Shown here piece after piece: positions 1-8,600 of a stretch of DNA of 9,917 bases. The notes under the pieces were generated by a model. The model was not told the origin of the DNA and made no database searches. It saw only the letters and a list, made by a program, of their open reading frames with translations. Position numbers and translations under genes: made by a program. Positions within the stretch are counted from its first letter, which is position 1, and every line of letters starts with the position of its first letter. Source of the stretch: Minisyncoccota bacterium (lineage in GTDB: Bacteria > Patescibacteriota > Minisyncoccia > UBA6257 > XYB1-36-10); NCBI GenBank assembly GCA_028709185.1, contig JAQVXM010000021.1, positions 1 through 9,917 on the forward strand, read 5' to 3'.

Positions 1-2
1 TA

Positions 3-197
3 TGTTTATTAGGAAATAACAGTAGTTTTTCTCCGGGGAGAGAGAGTTTTTGTGCCGATTGTATTAAAAAAGACCGGCACAAAAAATGCACGGCAAGCGG
101 AGTAATAACTCCGGTTGTCATAAATGGCAAAAAAGTTTGTGGCCGAAAAGAAATTTCGGTCTCAAAAATATTACCACCACAGCAGGAGGGATTATAA
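3..197 (+). CDS. C-terminal fragment of a cysteine-rich protein, function unknown (partial, 5' end outside window)
   Basis: An open frame of 64 codons enters from the left edge and stops at TAA (195-197). It contains no ATG, GTG or TTG codon, so the start must lie upstream of the window. The fragment has five cysteines, at residues 1, 17, 20, 29 and 46 of the visible part. They include a CADC motif (C-x2-C), then a basic stretch (IKKDRHKK) before the next cysteine, and the tail is LPPQQEGL. This pattern could be a small metal-binding or disulphide-rich domain, but I do not recognise the family. Support for a real gene is the uninterrupted frame to the window edge and the strong terminator that starts 14 bases after the stop. 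It converges with the phosphatase gene. An overlapping ATG-started frame (86-277) runs through the terminator and is a less likely choice. Confidence 0.5.
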   Translation, partial: CLLGNNSSFSPGRESFCADCIKKDRHKKCTASGVITPVVINGKKVCGRKEISVSKILPPQQEGL

Positions 198-211
198 TAA
201 ATATTCCCATC

Positions 212-253
212 AACCCCCTGCCGAATTCAATTCGGACGGGGGTTTTATTTTTC
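212..253 (+). terminator. Intrinsic terminator between convergent genes
   Basis: An outer stem AACCCCC (212-218) pairs with GGGGGTT (238-244). An inner stem CCGAATT (221-227) pairs with AATTCGG (229-235). They are separated by a 2x2 internal mismatch. The run TTTTATTTTTC (243-253) follows on the plus strand, giving a classical intrinsic terminator for the plus-strand fragment. On the minus strand the same hairpin begins directly after the phosphatase stop codon but is followed by GATGGG instead of a T run, so it would be weaker in that direction. The T run overlaps the last codons of the phosphatase gene. Confidence 0.85.
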
Positions 254-760
254 TTTAAAAAAGAGAGGTTTAAGTAAAAAGGGAATAAAGGAAGCAATAA
301 GGGCGCCAAAAATAACATCCGTCGGCCAATGCGCGCCAACAATGATTCTGGAGATACCAACAAGGAAGGAAAGAAAAATAAAAACCGAACCCCATTTTTT
401 ATTAAAAATCCAAACGCAAAAAGAGAGGGTAAAAAGAAAAGTAGCGTGACCGGAAGGAAAAGAAAATCCGGAGCCATGAATAACCGGTTCAAAATCAAGA
501 TAGTCAGCCGGACGTTCGCGGCGAAAAGCATAATTAAGAATTTCAAAAATAACTCCGCGAGAAATAAAAAGAGAAGCGAGAGACAGAGCAAAAAAATAAA
601 ATTTGTGGCGCCAGTTTTTTATTCTCCAACCAAAAAAAATAGCGGCAAAAACCAAAATAAAAATAACGTATTTTGCAAAAAAAACAGAAAGAGCATCGAT
701 AACCCAATTTTTTTCAGCCAAACTCCTAAAAATTTGGAAAAAATAAAGGTCAAAAGACAT
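245..760 (-). CDS. PAP2-family membrane phosphatase, possible undecaprenyl-diphosphatase (BcrC/YbjG-like)
   Basis: A 171-residue hydrophobic protein with about five likely membrane segments (roughly residues 28-45, 53-70, 105-120, 124-142 and 149-166). It carries the PAP2 acid-phosphatase signature: RP at 82-83 (motif 1), PSGH at 102-105 (motif 2, with the general acid/base His) and SR-x5-H-x3-D at 137-148 (motif 3, with nucleophile His144 and Asp148). The lysine that normally opens motif 1 (K-x6-RP) is Asn76 here. Members of the family remove phosphate from lipid phosphates. In a small cell-wall-bearing bacterium the best guess is undecaprenyl diphosphate recycling for peptidoglycan, but phosphatidylglycerophosphate or other lipid phosphates are possible. 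The ATG lies 8 bases after the rpsR stop, without a Shine-Dalgarno sequence, so expression probably depends on the rpsF operon. The family is certain; the substrate is inferred. Confidence 0.88.
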   Translation of the reverse strand: MSFDLYFFQIFRSLAEKNWVIDALSVFFAKYVIFILVFAAIFFGWRIKNWRHKFYFFALSLASLFISRGVIFEILNYAFRRERPADYLDFEPVIHGSGFSFPSGHATFLFTLSFCVWIFNKKWGSVFIFLSFLVGISRIIVGAHWPTDVIFGALIASFIPFLLKPLFFKEK

Positions 761-768
761 AATGGATT

Positions 769-990
769 CTAAGAATGTTTAGTGCCGGTTCTTTTGGTAG
801 TGTAAGGAAGAAGAGCCATAAAACGAGCTCTTTTAACAGCTTCCGAGAGAGCCCGCTCATGTTTAGCGCAAGTGCCGGTATGACCGGGATTTATTATTTT
901 ACACTGCGAAGAAACAAACCTTTTAATAAGGTCGATATCTTTAAAATCAATTTGTTTAAGATTTTGCGAACAAAAGAAACACTGTTTCAT
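769..990 (-). CDS. rpsR: Small ribosomal subunit protein bS18, zinc-binding (C+) type
   Basis: A 73-residue protein with the bS18 core: IDFKDIDLIKRFVS (14-27), the TGT-x-AKHERAL segment (38-48) and the C-terminal AVKRARFMALLPYT. bS18 binds the 30S platform together with bS6, near the 3' end of 16S rRNA. The N-terminus has C4-x2-C7 and a later C41-x2-H44, which matches the cysteine-containing (C+) form of bS18 that binds zinc in some bacteria. An extra Cys30 lies between them. The gene follows ssb by 17 bases in the conserved order rpsF-ssb-rpsR. Its TAG stop is the only non-TAA stop in the window. No Shine-Dalgarno sequence precedes the ATG; the upstream sequence is A/T only. The usual next gene, rplI (bL9), is absent and a PAP2 phosphatase follows instead. 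Confidence 0.96.
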   Translation of the reverse strand: MKQCFFCSQNLKQIDFKDIDLIKRFVSSQCKIINPGHTGTCAKHERALSEAVKRARFMALLPYTTKRTGTKHS

Positions 991-1007
991 AATATTTAAA
1001 ATAATTT

Positions 1008-1472
1008 TTAAAAAGGAAGATCTTCATCTTTTATCCCATCGGCTTCTATTTCAATAGTGGGAATTTCTTCTTTCGGTTTTATATCATCATTATTTTCAAA
1101 AGAAGGTTTTCTATTTTGAGAGAATGAACCGCTCGTCGCGCCAGTCGGGCGAGGACCAAGTTGCAATCTTTCAGAAATAATTTCAGTAGTTTTTCTGTTT
1201 TGTCCTTCCTTATCCTGCCAAGTTCTTGTTTGAAGACGGCCCTCAATCATAACCATACTACCTTTAGTCAGGAATTGGCCGGCAACTTCGGCTTGCCTGC
1301 CCCAGACAACCACATTATGAAATTCAGTTTCTTCTTTTTTTTGCCCGGCTTTGTCGGTCCAAACACGATTAGTAGCCACAGAAAAAGAACTGACGGATTG
1401 ACCAGAAGGAGTTGTTCTAATAACAGGATCAGCAGTCAAACGGCCAATGATAAAAACTTTATTGAGGTTCAT
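1008..1472 (-). CDS. ssb: Single-stranded DNA-binding protein
   Basis: A 154-residue protein with a canonical SSB layout. The OB-fold covers about residues 1-105 (MNLNKVFIIGRLTADP start, FSVATNR, ETEFHNVVVWGR, then KGSMVMIEGRLQTRTW). A low-complexity linker with Gly, Ser, Asn and acidic residues follows (about 106-147). The last six residues are DEDLPF, the acidic tip that recruits replication and repair partners, with the terminal Pro-Phe intact. Family members bind single-stranded DNA as tetramers and protect it during replication, recombination and repair. The gene lies between rpsF and rpsR, the common arrangement in bacteria, 44 bases after rpsF and 17 before rpsR. That 44-base gap is unusually large for this operon and contains a promoter-like sequence, so ssb may also be transcribed separately. 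No Shine-Dalgarno sequence precedes the ATG. Confidence 0.97.
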   Translation of the reverse strand: MNLNKVFIIGRLTADPVIRTTPSGQSVSSFSVATNRVWTDKAGQKKEETEFHNVVVWGRQAEVAGQFLTKGSMVMIEGRLQTRTWQDKEGQNRKTTEIISERLQLGPRPTGATSGSFSQNRKPSFENNDDIKPKEEIPTIEIEADGIKDEDLPF

Positions 1473-1478
1473 AAGATT

Positions 1479-1507
1479 AAGTTAATAGATAAAGCTAGTT
1501 TTGTAAA
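1479..1507 (-). promoter_or_regulatory. Candidate sigma-70 promoter for ssb-rpsR, predicted leaderless
   Basis: Read on the minus strand, TTTACA (1502-1507, five of six matches to TTGACA) is followed after exactly 17 bases by TAACTT (1479-1484). The -10 box matches only three of six, but these are the three most conserved positions (T1, A2, T6). The end of the -10 box lies six bases before the ssb ATG, so a start seven bases downstream would fall on the A of the start codon. The match is weak in an AT-rich gap and is a candidate only, but the geometry resembles the better promoters before rpsF and mltG. Confidence 0.35.
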
Positions 1508-1516
1508 GTTTTTAAA

Positions 1517-1963
1517 TTAGCCTAAAATTTCTTCGAGTTTTTTCTCTAAGGCTTCATTGCTTAATGAAGAAACTTTTTCCGGAATTACTTCCGACTCTTT
1601 TTTTTCTTCTTCCGGAGCAGTTTCCGGTTTGCTTCTTTTTTCTTCCGGAATTTTTCCTATTTTTTCCTTGTTTTCAATTTTAGCAAACGGCAAAACTATG
1701 AGAAAACGAAGAATTTCACCGTTAAGATTGAGTTCTTTTGAAATATTCAAGACATCCGAAGGGGTTACAGAAAAAATAAAAAAACCAAAGAAAGCTTCAC
1801 TGTGTTTTTTTACTTTATAAGCTAACGGTATTTTTTTAAGGATATTTTCTTTCTTTTCGATTTCCGATCCATAACGCTCCAAAACGGCAAAAATATCAGC
1901 AAGTGATTCTTCGCTTTTTAAGAGAAAAGATATTTCGTATTTTTTCTTAATTATTTCTTCCAT
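1517..1963 (-). CDS. rpsF: Small ribosomal subunit protein bS6 with acidic C-terminal extension
   Basis: A 148-residue protein. Residues 8-95 fit the bS6 ferredoxin-like fold: KYEISFLL strand, the helix around AVLERYGSEI, KIPLAYKVKKHSEAFFGFFIFSV and the final strand ILRFLIVLPF. bS6 binds bS18 and the central domain of 16S rRNA on the 30S platform. Sequence identity to well-known bS6 proteins is low, but position before ssb and rpsR makes the call secure. The protein is longer than the usual 95-110 residues. Residues 96-132 are a highly charged Glu/Lys/Pro stretch, probably disordered, and 133-148 (LSNEALEKKLEEILG) look like a short amphipathic helix. The ATG is 16 bases after a good -10 box and has no Shine-Dalgarno sequence. 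The gene starts 44 bases after the rpoC stop. Confidence 0.93.
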   Translation of the reverse strand: MEEIIKKKYEISFLLKSEESLADIFAVLERYGSEIEKKENILKKIPLAYKVKKHSEAFFGFFIFSVTPSDVLNISKELNLNGEILRFLIVLPFAKIENKEKIGKIPEEKRSKPETAPEEEKKESEVIPEKVSSLSNEALEKKLEEILG

Positions 1964-1978
1964 AATAAAAACGGTAAA

Positions 1979-2007
1979 AGAATATCAGATAAACAATAAG
2001 AAGTCAA
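1979..2007 (-). promoter_or_regulatory. Sigma-70 promoter with extended -10 for the rpsF-ssb-rpsR-PAP2 operon
   Basis: On the minus strand TTGACT (2002-2007, five of six matches) is followed by a 17-base spacer and TATTCT (1979-1984, four of six). The spacer ends in TGA, giving an extended -10 element TGn-TATTCT. The -35 box directly abuts the rpoC stop codon, so nearly the whole 44-base gap is promoter. A start on the G at 1972, seven bases after the -10 box, would leave a leader of only about nine bases with no Shine-Dalgarno sequence. No terminator hairpin is visible after rpoC, so read-through from rpoBC probably adds transcripts. Confidence 0.7.
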
Positions 2008-5000
2008 TTATAATTTTTCTTCTTCGTTCATTCCCCTATCTCTATCATCAAAGCTTTCCACAAATCCTTCTTTGGTGTGATGTTTAAAACCTGTGCCGAC
2101 AGGGATTAACCGACCAATAATAACATTTTCTTTAAGTCCGCGAAGATGGTCAATTTTTCCAGATGTAGAAGCGGAAACAAGAACCCGCGCAGTTTCTTGG
2201 AAAGAGGCGGCCGAGAGAAAACTTTCTGAGGAAAGGGAAACTTTAGTAATACCCAAAATAAGCTGTTGCGATTTAGCCGGTTCTTTGCCTTCTCTTTTCA
2301 TTTCACGATTAACTTCAAGAAAACGGGAACGATCAACAATATCTCCAAAAAGAAATTCCGTATCACCAGATTCGGTTATTTTTACACGAGAAAGCATCTG
2401 TCTGATAATTATTTCAATATGCTTATTATTAATCGGAGCACCTTCTGAAGCATAAATTTTTTGAATTTCTCTGATGATGTATTTTTGAACCTCTTCTTCA
2501 CCTCGATACTTCATAAGTTCTTTCAAGTCCAAATGTCCGCTTGAAAGTTGAGCTCCTTTTTCAACCACGTCACCGACTTTAAAGAAAATATCAGAAGTTT
2601 TATGAATAGAATATTCAACCACTTTCGGTTTTTTACCTGAAATTTTGAAATAAATAGTTTTAAGAGATCCGCTTTCTTTTATTTCTTCAATAACACCATC
2701 AGCTTCAGCGAGTATTCCTTTAGTTTTCGGGGTTCTGGCTTCAAAAAGTTCTTCTACTCGAGGCAAACCATGAGTGATGTCAGCGCCGGCTGTTCCACCT
2801 ATGTGGAAAGTTCTAAGAGTAAGCTGAGTTCCAGGTTCTCCGATTGATTGAGCAGCAACAACACCAACCGCTTCACCGATTTCAATTTCTTTATTTAAAG
2901 CAAGATCAAGTCCGTAACATTTAGAGCAAACTCCAAAAAGAGATTTGCAAGTTAAAGGAGAACGAACAACAACAGATTTTACCGATTCGTCTTTTTGAAT
3001 TTCTTCCGCTATTTCTCGCGTAATAATTTCTCCTGATTTAACCAAGATTTTATTACCTGATTTAACATCAAGAAGAGCAGCACGGGAGAAAATTCTGGAA
3101 GAAAACGATTGACCAAAACTATCACCATCATCCTCTCTTTTAATAATAATACCTTCTTTTCCTTTACAATCTTTTTCTCTAACAATTATTTCCTGAGCAA
3201 CATCAACCAAGCGACGAGTTAAATATCCAGCTTGAGCAGTTTTTAAAGCAGTATCAGTCAAACCTTTTCTTGAACCATGAGTAGAAATAAAATATTCCAG
3301 CACACCAAAACCTTCTTTAAAAGAAGATTTAATCGGGAGCTCAATAACTTCGTTTTTTGGATTCTGAACCAAACCTTTCATACCGATCATTTGAACAGGC
3401 TGAGTCCAAGAACCACGAGATCCGGAATCAATAATGCTATAAATAGGATTATTTTCCACAAAAGATTTCGGAACGACTTCGGCAATTTCTGTTCTAACTT
3501 TATTCCAAACAGAAATAACTCGATTTCTTTTTTCAGAACGAGTAAGAATTCCTTCCAAATATTGATTTTCAATTTTTTGAACTTCTTTTTCAGCTCTTAT
3601 CATAATTTCTTCTTTTTCCAAAGGGATAATAAGATCAGCCATAGCCCAAGTAATTCCAGAAACGGTAGCATATTTAAAACCAAGAGTTTTGACCTTATCA
3701 AGAGTGTTAAAAGCCATTTCAAATCCGTATTGATCAATTACTTTATCGATAATTTTAGTAAGATCTTTCTTCTTCATTACTTTATTAACAAAAGGAAAAT
3801 CCGGCGGAAGAATACTGTTAAAAATGATGCGTCCGCAAGAAGTTTCTTCAGTTTTAGAAGAGCCGATTTTAATTAAAGAATTTATATCAACCAGATCATT
3901 TTCAAGAGCGATTAAAGCTTCCTCATTAGAAGAAAATATTTTTCCGGCACCTTTTCCACCTTCTACTGTTTTAGTAAGAAAATAGCATCCTAAAATTATA
4001 TCTTGAGTAGGAGTAGCAACCGGATCACCATTGGCCGGTTTTAAAAGATTACCAGAAGAGAGAAGTTTAGTTTTGGCTTCTTCTTGCGCTTCATCAGAAA
4101 GAGGGAGATGAACGGCCATTTGGTCGCCGTCGAAGTCAGCGTTAAAAGCGGAACAAACCATAGGAGGAATTTGAATAGCAAAGTCTTCCGTTAAAAGAGG
4201 ACGGAAAGCTTGAACGCTTAAGCGGTGCAAAGTCGGAGCACGATTTAAAAGAACTTTTCTATCGGCGATTACTTCTTCCAAAATAGCCCAAACTTCCGGA
4301 GGAGCTTGTTCAATCAAACGATTAGCATTTCTAATATTATGCGCCAGACCGCGGCTAATAATTTGAGAAATAACAAAAGGTTTAAATAATTCAAGAGCCA
4401 TTTTTTTAGGAAGACCACATTCGTTTAAACGAAGTTTAGGACCAACAACAATAACGGAACGTCCGGAATAATCCACACGCTTGCCAAGAAGATTTTGACG
4501 AAATCTTCCCTGTTTTCCTTTCAACATATCAGAAAGAGAACGCAGAGGTCGGCGACTGGAAGACATTTGTTGATTACTGCCAACACGAGCTGAATTATCA
4601 ATCAAAGCATCAATAGCTTCCTGAAGCATTCTTTTCTCGTTAACAACTATGACATCCGGAGCTTTTAGGTCGATAAGCTTCTTTAAACGATTATTACGAT
4701 TGATAACGCGACGATAAAGATCGTTCAAGTCGCTTGTAGCATAACGTCCCCCATCCAAAGGAACCATCGGACGAAGATCCGGAGGAAGAACAGGGAGAAC
4801 AGAAATAATCATCCATTCCGGACGAATTTTATTTCTCTCCATAGACAAAAGAAGTTTTTGTCTTTTTAAGAGGCGGACTTTTTTAGTGGCATCCTTAACA
4901 TAAGAAAGTTCATCTTCTGTTTTTTTGATCTCTTTTTTGAGATCCATATTTTTCAGAATTTTTTTCAAGGCTTCAGCGCCATGACCGGCTTCAAAAACAT

Positions 5001-5601
5001 CACCAAATTTTCGAGAAAGATTAAAATATTCCAATTCAGAAAGAATATGTCCAACAGATAAAGCTTCGAGAGAGTCTTTGGTTTTTTCAGCGGCATCTTC
5101 GAGCGCTTTCAAATCTTCCTTAGAAGATTCTTCCTTTTTTCTAGAAACAAGCTCTTTGCTTAATTCGCCAAGAGCGCGTTTTTTATTTTCCTCATTAACA
5201 TTAGTAACTATAAAAGAAGCGTAGTAAACAACTCTTTCAAGTTTTTGAGAAGAAACGTTCAAAACCAAACCAAGCTTAGAGGGAACATTTTTGAAAAACC
5301 AAATATGACAAACCGGACAAGCAAGTTCTATATGACCCATGCGTTCGCGGCGAACAATGGAACGGGTAACCTCTACGCCACACTTATCGCAAACTATACC
5401 CTTATAACGGATGCGTTTATATTTTCCGCAATAACATTCGTAATCTTTAGCCGGACCGAAAATTCTTTCAGAAAAAAGCCCATCTTTTTCAGGTCTTTGA
5501 GTACGATAATTAATAGTTTCAGGTTTAACGACTTCTCCATAAGACCATTTTAAAATATCTTCAGGAGAGGCGACGGTTATTTTTAAAGCATCGAATTGCA
5601 T
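2008..5601 (-). CDS. rpoC: DNA-directed RNA polymerase subunit beta-prime
   Basis: A 1197-residue beta-prime subunit, full length for the insertion-free type (Bacillus is about 1200). The N-terminal zinc site is C56-x-C58-x12-C71-x2-C74. The sigma-binding clamp helices lie about 286-325 ([20 protein letters not shown]). Switch 2 with [20 protein letters not shown] is around 362-381. The catalytic loop NADFDGDQ is 487-494, with Asp489, Asp491 and Asp493 holding the active-site magnesium. The bridge helix ([19 protein letters not shown]) is about 782-800. The second zinc site is C812, C885, C892 and C895. The trigger loop ([13 protein letters not shown]) is about 924-936 and runs straight on, so the SI3 insertion of enterobacteria is absent. 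Directly after the first zinc site there is an extra C95-P-V-C98. It follows rpoB by 20 bases, without a Shine-Dalgarno sequence. No frameshift or gap is seen. Confidence 0.99.
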   Translation of the reverse strand: MQFDALKITVASPEDILKWSYGEVVKPETINYRTQRPEKDGLFSERIFGPAKDYECYCGKYKRIRYKGIVCDKCGVEVTRSIVRRERMGHIELACPVCHIWFFKNVPSKLGLVLNVSSQKLERVVYYASFIVTNVNEENKKRALGELSKELVSRKKEESSKEDLKALEDAAEKTKDSLEALSVGHILSELEYFNLSRKFGDVFEAGHGAEALKKILKNMDLKKEIKKTEDELSYVKDATKKVRLLKRQKLLLSMERNKIRPEWMIISVLPVLPPDLRPMVPLDGGRYATSDLNDLYRRVINRNNRLKKLIDLKAPDVIVVNEKRMLQEAIDALIDNSARVGSNQQMSSSRRPLRSLSDMLKGKQGRFRQNLLGKRVDYSGRSVIVVGPKLRLNECGLPKKMALELFKPFVISQIISRGLAHNIRNANRLIEQAPPEVWAILEEVIADRKVLLNRAPTLHRLSVQAFRPLLTEDFAIQIPPMVCSAFNADFDGDQMAVHLPLSDEAQEEAKTKLLSSGNLLKPANGDPVATPTQDIILGCYFLTKTVEGGKGAGKIFSSNEEALIALENDLVDINSLIKIGSSKTEETSCGRIIFNSILPPDFPFVNKVMKKKDLTKIIDKVIDQYGFEMAFNTLDKVKTLGFKYATVSGITWAMADLIIPLEKEEIMIRAEKEVQKIENQYLEGILTRSEKRNRVISVWNKVRTEIAEVVPKSFVENNPIYSIIDSGSRGSWTQPVQMIGMKGLVQNPKNEVIELPIKSSFKEGFGVLEYFISTHGSRKGLTDTALKTAQAGYLTRRLVDVAQEIIVREKDCKGKEGIIIKREDDGDSFGQSFSSRIFSRAALLDVKSGNKILVKSGEIITREIAEEIQKDESVKSVVVRSPLTCKSLFGVCSKCYGLDLALNKEIEIGEAVGVVAAQSIGEPGTQLTLRTFHIGGTAGADITHGLPRVEELFEARTPKTKGILAEADGVIEEIKESGSLKTIYFKISGKKPKVVEYSIHKTSDIFFKVGDVVEKGAQLSSGHLDLKELMKYRGEEEVQKYIIREIQKIYASEGAPINNKHIEIIIRQMLSRVKITESGDTEFLFGDIVDRSRFLEVNREMKREGKEPAKSQQLILGITKVSLSSESFLSAASFQETARVLVSASTSGKIDHLRGLKENVIIGRLIPVGTGFKHHTKEGFVESFDDRDRGMNEEEKL

Positions 5602-5621
5602 AATTTTTGGCTTTTTAATGA

Positions 5622-8600
5622 TTAATTATTTTCTACGCTTTTATTTTTTTGAATCAACTCAATATTAAAACCGAGAGATTTTAATTCGCTTAAAAGAACA
5701 TTGAAAGAAGCCGGAATATTGGGGCTTTTTATTTTTTCACCCCTAATAATCGATTCAAAAGTAGCAGAGCGGCCCATAATATCATCGGATTTTATAGTAA
5801 TCATTTCCTGAAGAGTGTGCGCAGCTCCATATCCTTCAAGAGCCCAAACTTCCATTTCTCCAAAACGTTGTCCCCCGAATTGAGCTTTTCCACCAAGAGG
5901 TTGCTGAGTGATTAAAGAATAAGGACCAATGGAGCGAGAATGAATTTTATCTTCAACTAAATGATTAAGTTTTAGCATGTAGATGTAGCCGACAGTAACT
6001 CGGTTTTTTATTTTATCACCGGTACGTCCATCAAAAATTTCTATTTTTCCATCTTCCGGAAGATTGGCGGCTTTTAATTCATTTCTTATTTGTTCTTCAG
6101 AAGCACCGGAAAGAGGAGGGGTGATAGCGCGATAACCAAGAGCGTGAGCAGCCCAGCCAAGATGAGTTTCTAAAATCTGACCAAGATTCATACGAGAAAC
6201 AACACCAAGAGGATTTAAAACAATATCAACCGGAGTACCATCGGCAAGATAAGGCATATCTTCAACCGCTCGAATTTGAGAAATAACTCCTTTATTACCA
6301 TGACGACCGGCTAATTTATCCCCTACTTTAACTTTTCTGAATTGAGCGATATCAACCTGAATTTTTTTAATCACACCCGGTTCAAGATTATCACCGTGTT
6401 CGCGAGAAAATATTTTAATACCAACAACGCGACCGCGTTTACCGTGCGGAAGAGAAAGAGAGCTATCTTTAACATCTTTAGCTTTCTCACCAAAAATAGC
6501 ACGGAGCAGGCGTTCTTCGGAAGTAAGATCAGCTTCTCCTTTCGGAGAAATTTTTCCGACTAAAATGTCTCCGGAATTAACTTCGGAACCGATTCTAATT
6601 ATTCCCTCTTCATCTAGATTTCTCAGTTTATCTTCAGAAACATTAGGAATATCAGGAGAAGTTTCTTCAGGACCAAGTTTGGTATCCCGAACATCGCAAT
6701 AAAAATTTTCAATATGAACAGAAGAAAAAACATCACGTTCAGCAGCACGTTCCGAAAGAACAATCGCATCTTCAAAATTAGCTCCTTCAAAAGAAAGAAA
6801 AGCGACGAGAAGATTTTGACCCAAAGCTAAAATTCCGTTTTCAGTAGAAGGACCGTCAGCTAAAACATCACCCTTTTTTACCTTCTGTCCTTTTTTAACA
6901 AGAGGATGTTGAGAAATAGAACCAAACTGATTAGATCGTTTGAATTTAATAAGTTCGTATTCTTTAACTTCATCTTTATATTTAACTTTAATGCTGTTTC
7001 CATCAACAGCAATAATCTCTCCCGCTCCTTCCGCAATAATCAAATAACCAGAATCTCTAGCCGCTTTTTCTTCCATGCCAGTTGAAACAAGCGGAGCTTC
7101 CGGACGAAGAGGGATAACCGCCTGACGTTGCATGTTTGAACCCATAAGAGCGCGATTAGCGTCATCGTGTTTTAAAAATGGAATAAGAGAAGTAGCAACG
7201 CTTAAAAATTGATGAGGAGAAACATCAATAAAATCAATATCTTCAGCCGAACAAGTGCCAGGGTCACCTTTAATTCTCGCCTCTACAATTTCATCAATAA
7301 TTTTTCCGGCCGGAGTAAGATTAATATCCGAAGGAGCAATTTTGTATTTTTCCTCTTCAAAGGCATCGAGCCAGACTATTTCCTCCGTCACTTTTCCGTT
7401 TTTAACTCTAAAATAAGGAGTTTCAAGAAAACCCAGATTATTAAGTCGAGAAAAATTTGCTAAGTGATTAACAAGACCGATGTTAGAACCTTCAGGAGTT
7501 TGAATTGGACAAATTCTACCATAATAAGAACTATGAACATCTCTAACTTCAAAACCAGCTCGTTCTCTAACAAGACCGCCAGGACCCATAGAAGATAAGC
7601 GACGCTTATGTTCAATTTCGGAAAGCGGATTAATCTGGTCCATAAACTGAGAAAGCTGAGAAGAAGAAAAAAACTCTTTGACTATAGCCATTAGAATGCG
7701 CGGATTAATAAGCTGAGCAGAAGTAATATCAGTTTCAATAAAAGTAGACATACGGTCCTGAATGACGCGTCGAAGGCGGGCAAAACCGATTCGAAGTCGA
7801 GCTTCTAGAAGCTCGCCAACCGGACGAATACGACGATTGCCAAGATGGTCGATGTCATCAGCCTCCTGTTCCTGAAAATTATTAAGGTGAATAACTTCTT
7901 TAAGAATGGAAACAAGATCATCAATATCGAGTAAACGGTTATCCTTTTTAGCATCAAAATTGAGACGTTGATTGAGCTTAAACCGACCAACTTCAGAGAG
8001 ATCATAGCGGTCATTTCTCCTAAACATCGAATCAATAAGATTTTTAGCATTTTCAGCGGTAGCTAAATCGCCAGGTCTGACTCTTTTGTAAATTTCAAGA
8101 TAAGAAGAAGAAACATTTTTAGCGATATCTTTGGCTAAAGTATTTTCAATATATTTTTTAGAGTCTTGATCAATATCTCCAAAAGCTTTTAGGATGTCTT
8201 CATTTGTTTCAAGACCAAAAATGCGAAGAAGACAAGAAACGGGAGTTTTGCGATTGCGATCGATTTTAACAGCTAAAGAACCGTTGGCTTCAGTTTCGAA
8301 TTCCAACCAAGCTCCACGATTTGGAATTATTTTCGCTCCAAAAAGTTTTCGTCCCCGCCAAGAATTAGCAGTAAAATAAACACCGCTGGAACGAACAAGT
8401 TGAGAAACAACAATTCTTTCCACACCGTTAATAATGAAAGTGCCGCGATTTGTCATTACCGGCAAATCTCCAAGATAAATTTCCTGCGTTTCTTCTTTTT
8501 TAGTTCTTTTGTTTATAAGACGGAGAGTGGCGCGAAGAGCTGATTCATAAGTAGCGTCCCTGTAGCGAGCTTCCGCTTCAGTATATTTCGGTTCGTCAAA

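Noticed and set aside
118..591. 157-codon minus-strand hydrophobic frame
   Set aside because: It overlaps the PAP2 gene in another frame, runs across the intrinsic terminator and shows no family motif.
766..771. TAGAAT as a -10 box for the PAP2 gene
   Set aside because: It matches five of six bases and lies five bases before the ATG, but it includes the rpsR stop codon and has no -35-like sequence at 16-18 bases.
329..772. 147-codon plus-strand frame, Lys/Asn-rich
   Set aside because: It is the antisense of the PAP2 gene; the low-complexity basic protein is the complement of a hydrophobic, Phe/Leu-rich coding strand, and the PAP2 frame carries all three family motifs.
991..1007. Promoter before rpsR (TATTTT seven bases before the ATG)
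   Set aside because: The -35 position reads TGAAGA inside the ssb tail codons, a poor match, and the gap is only 17 bases in an operon.
1964..1980. CCG in the rpsF leader as part of a bS6:bS18 autoregulatory RNA
   Set aside because: The trinucleotide (minus strand 1974-1972) has no surrounding hairpin, and it lies at the predicted transcription start.
3277..3876. 199-codon plus-strand frame antisense to rpoC
   Set aside because: It lies wholly within well-conserved rpoC sequence; Phe/Asn/Arg-rich composition is what antisense of an AT-rich gene gives.
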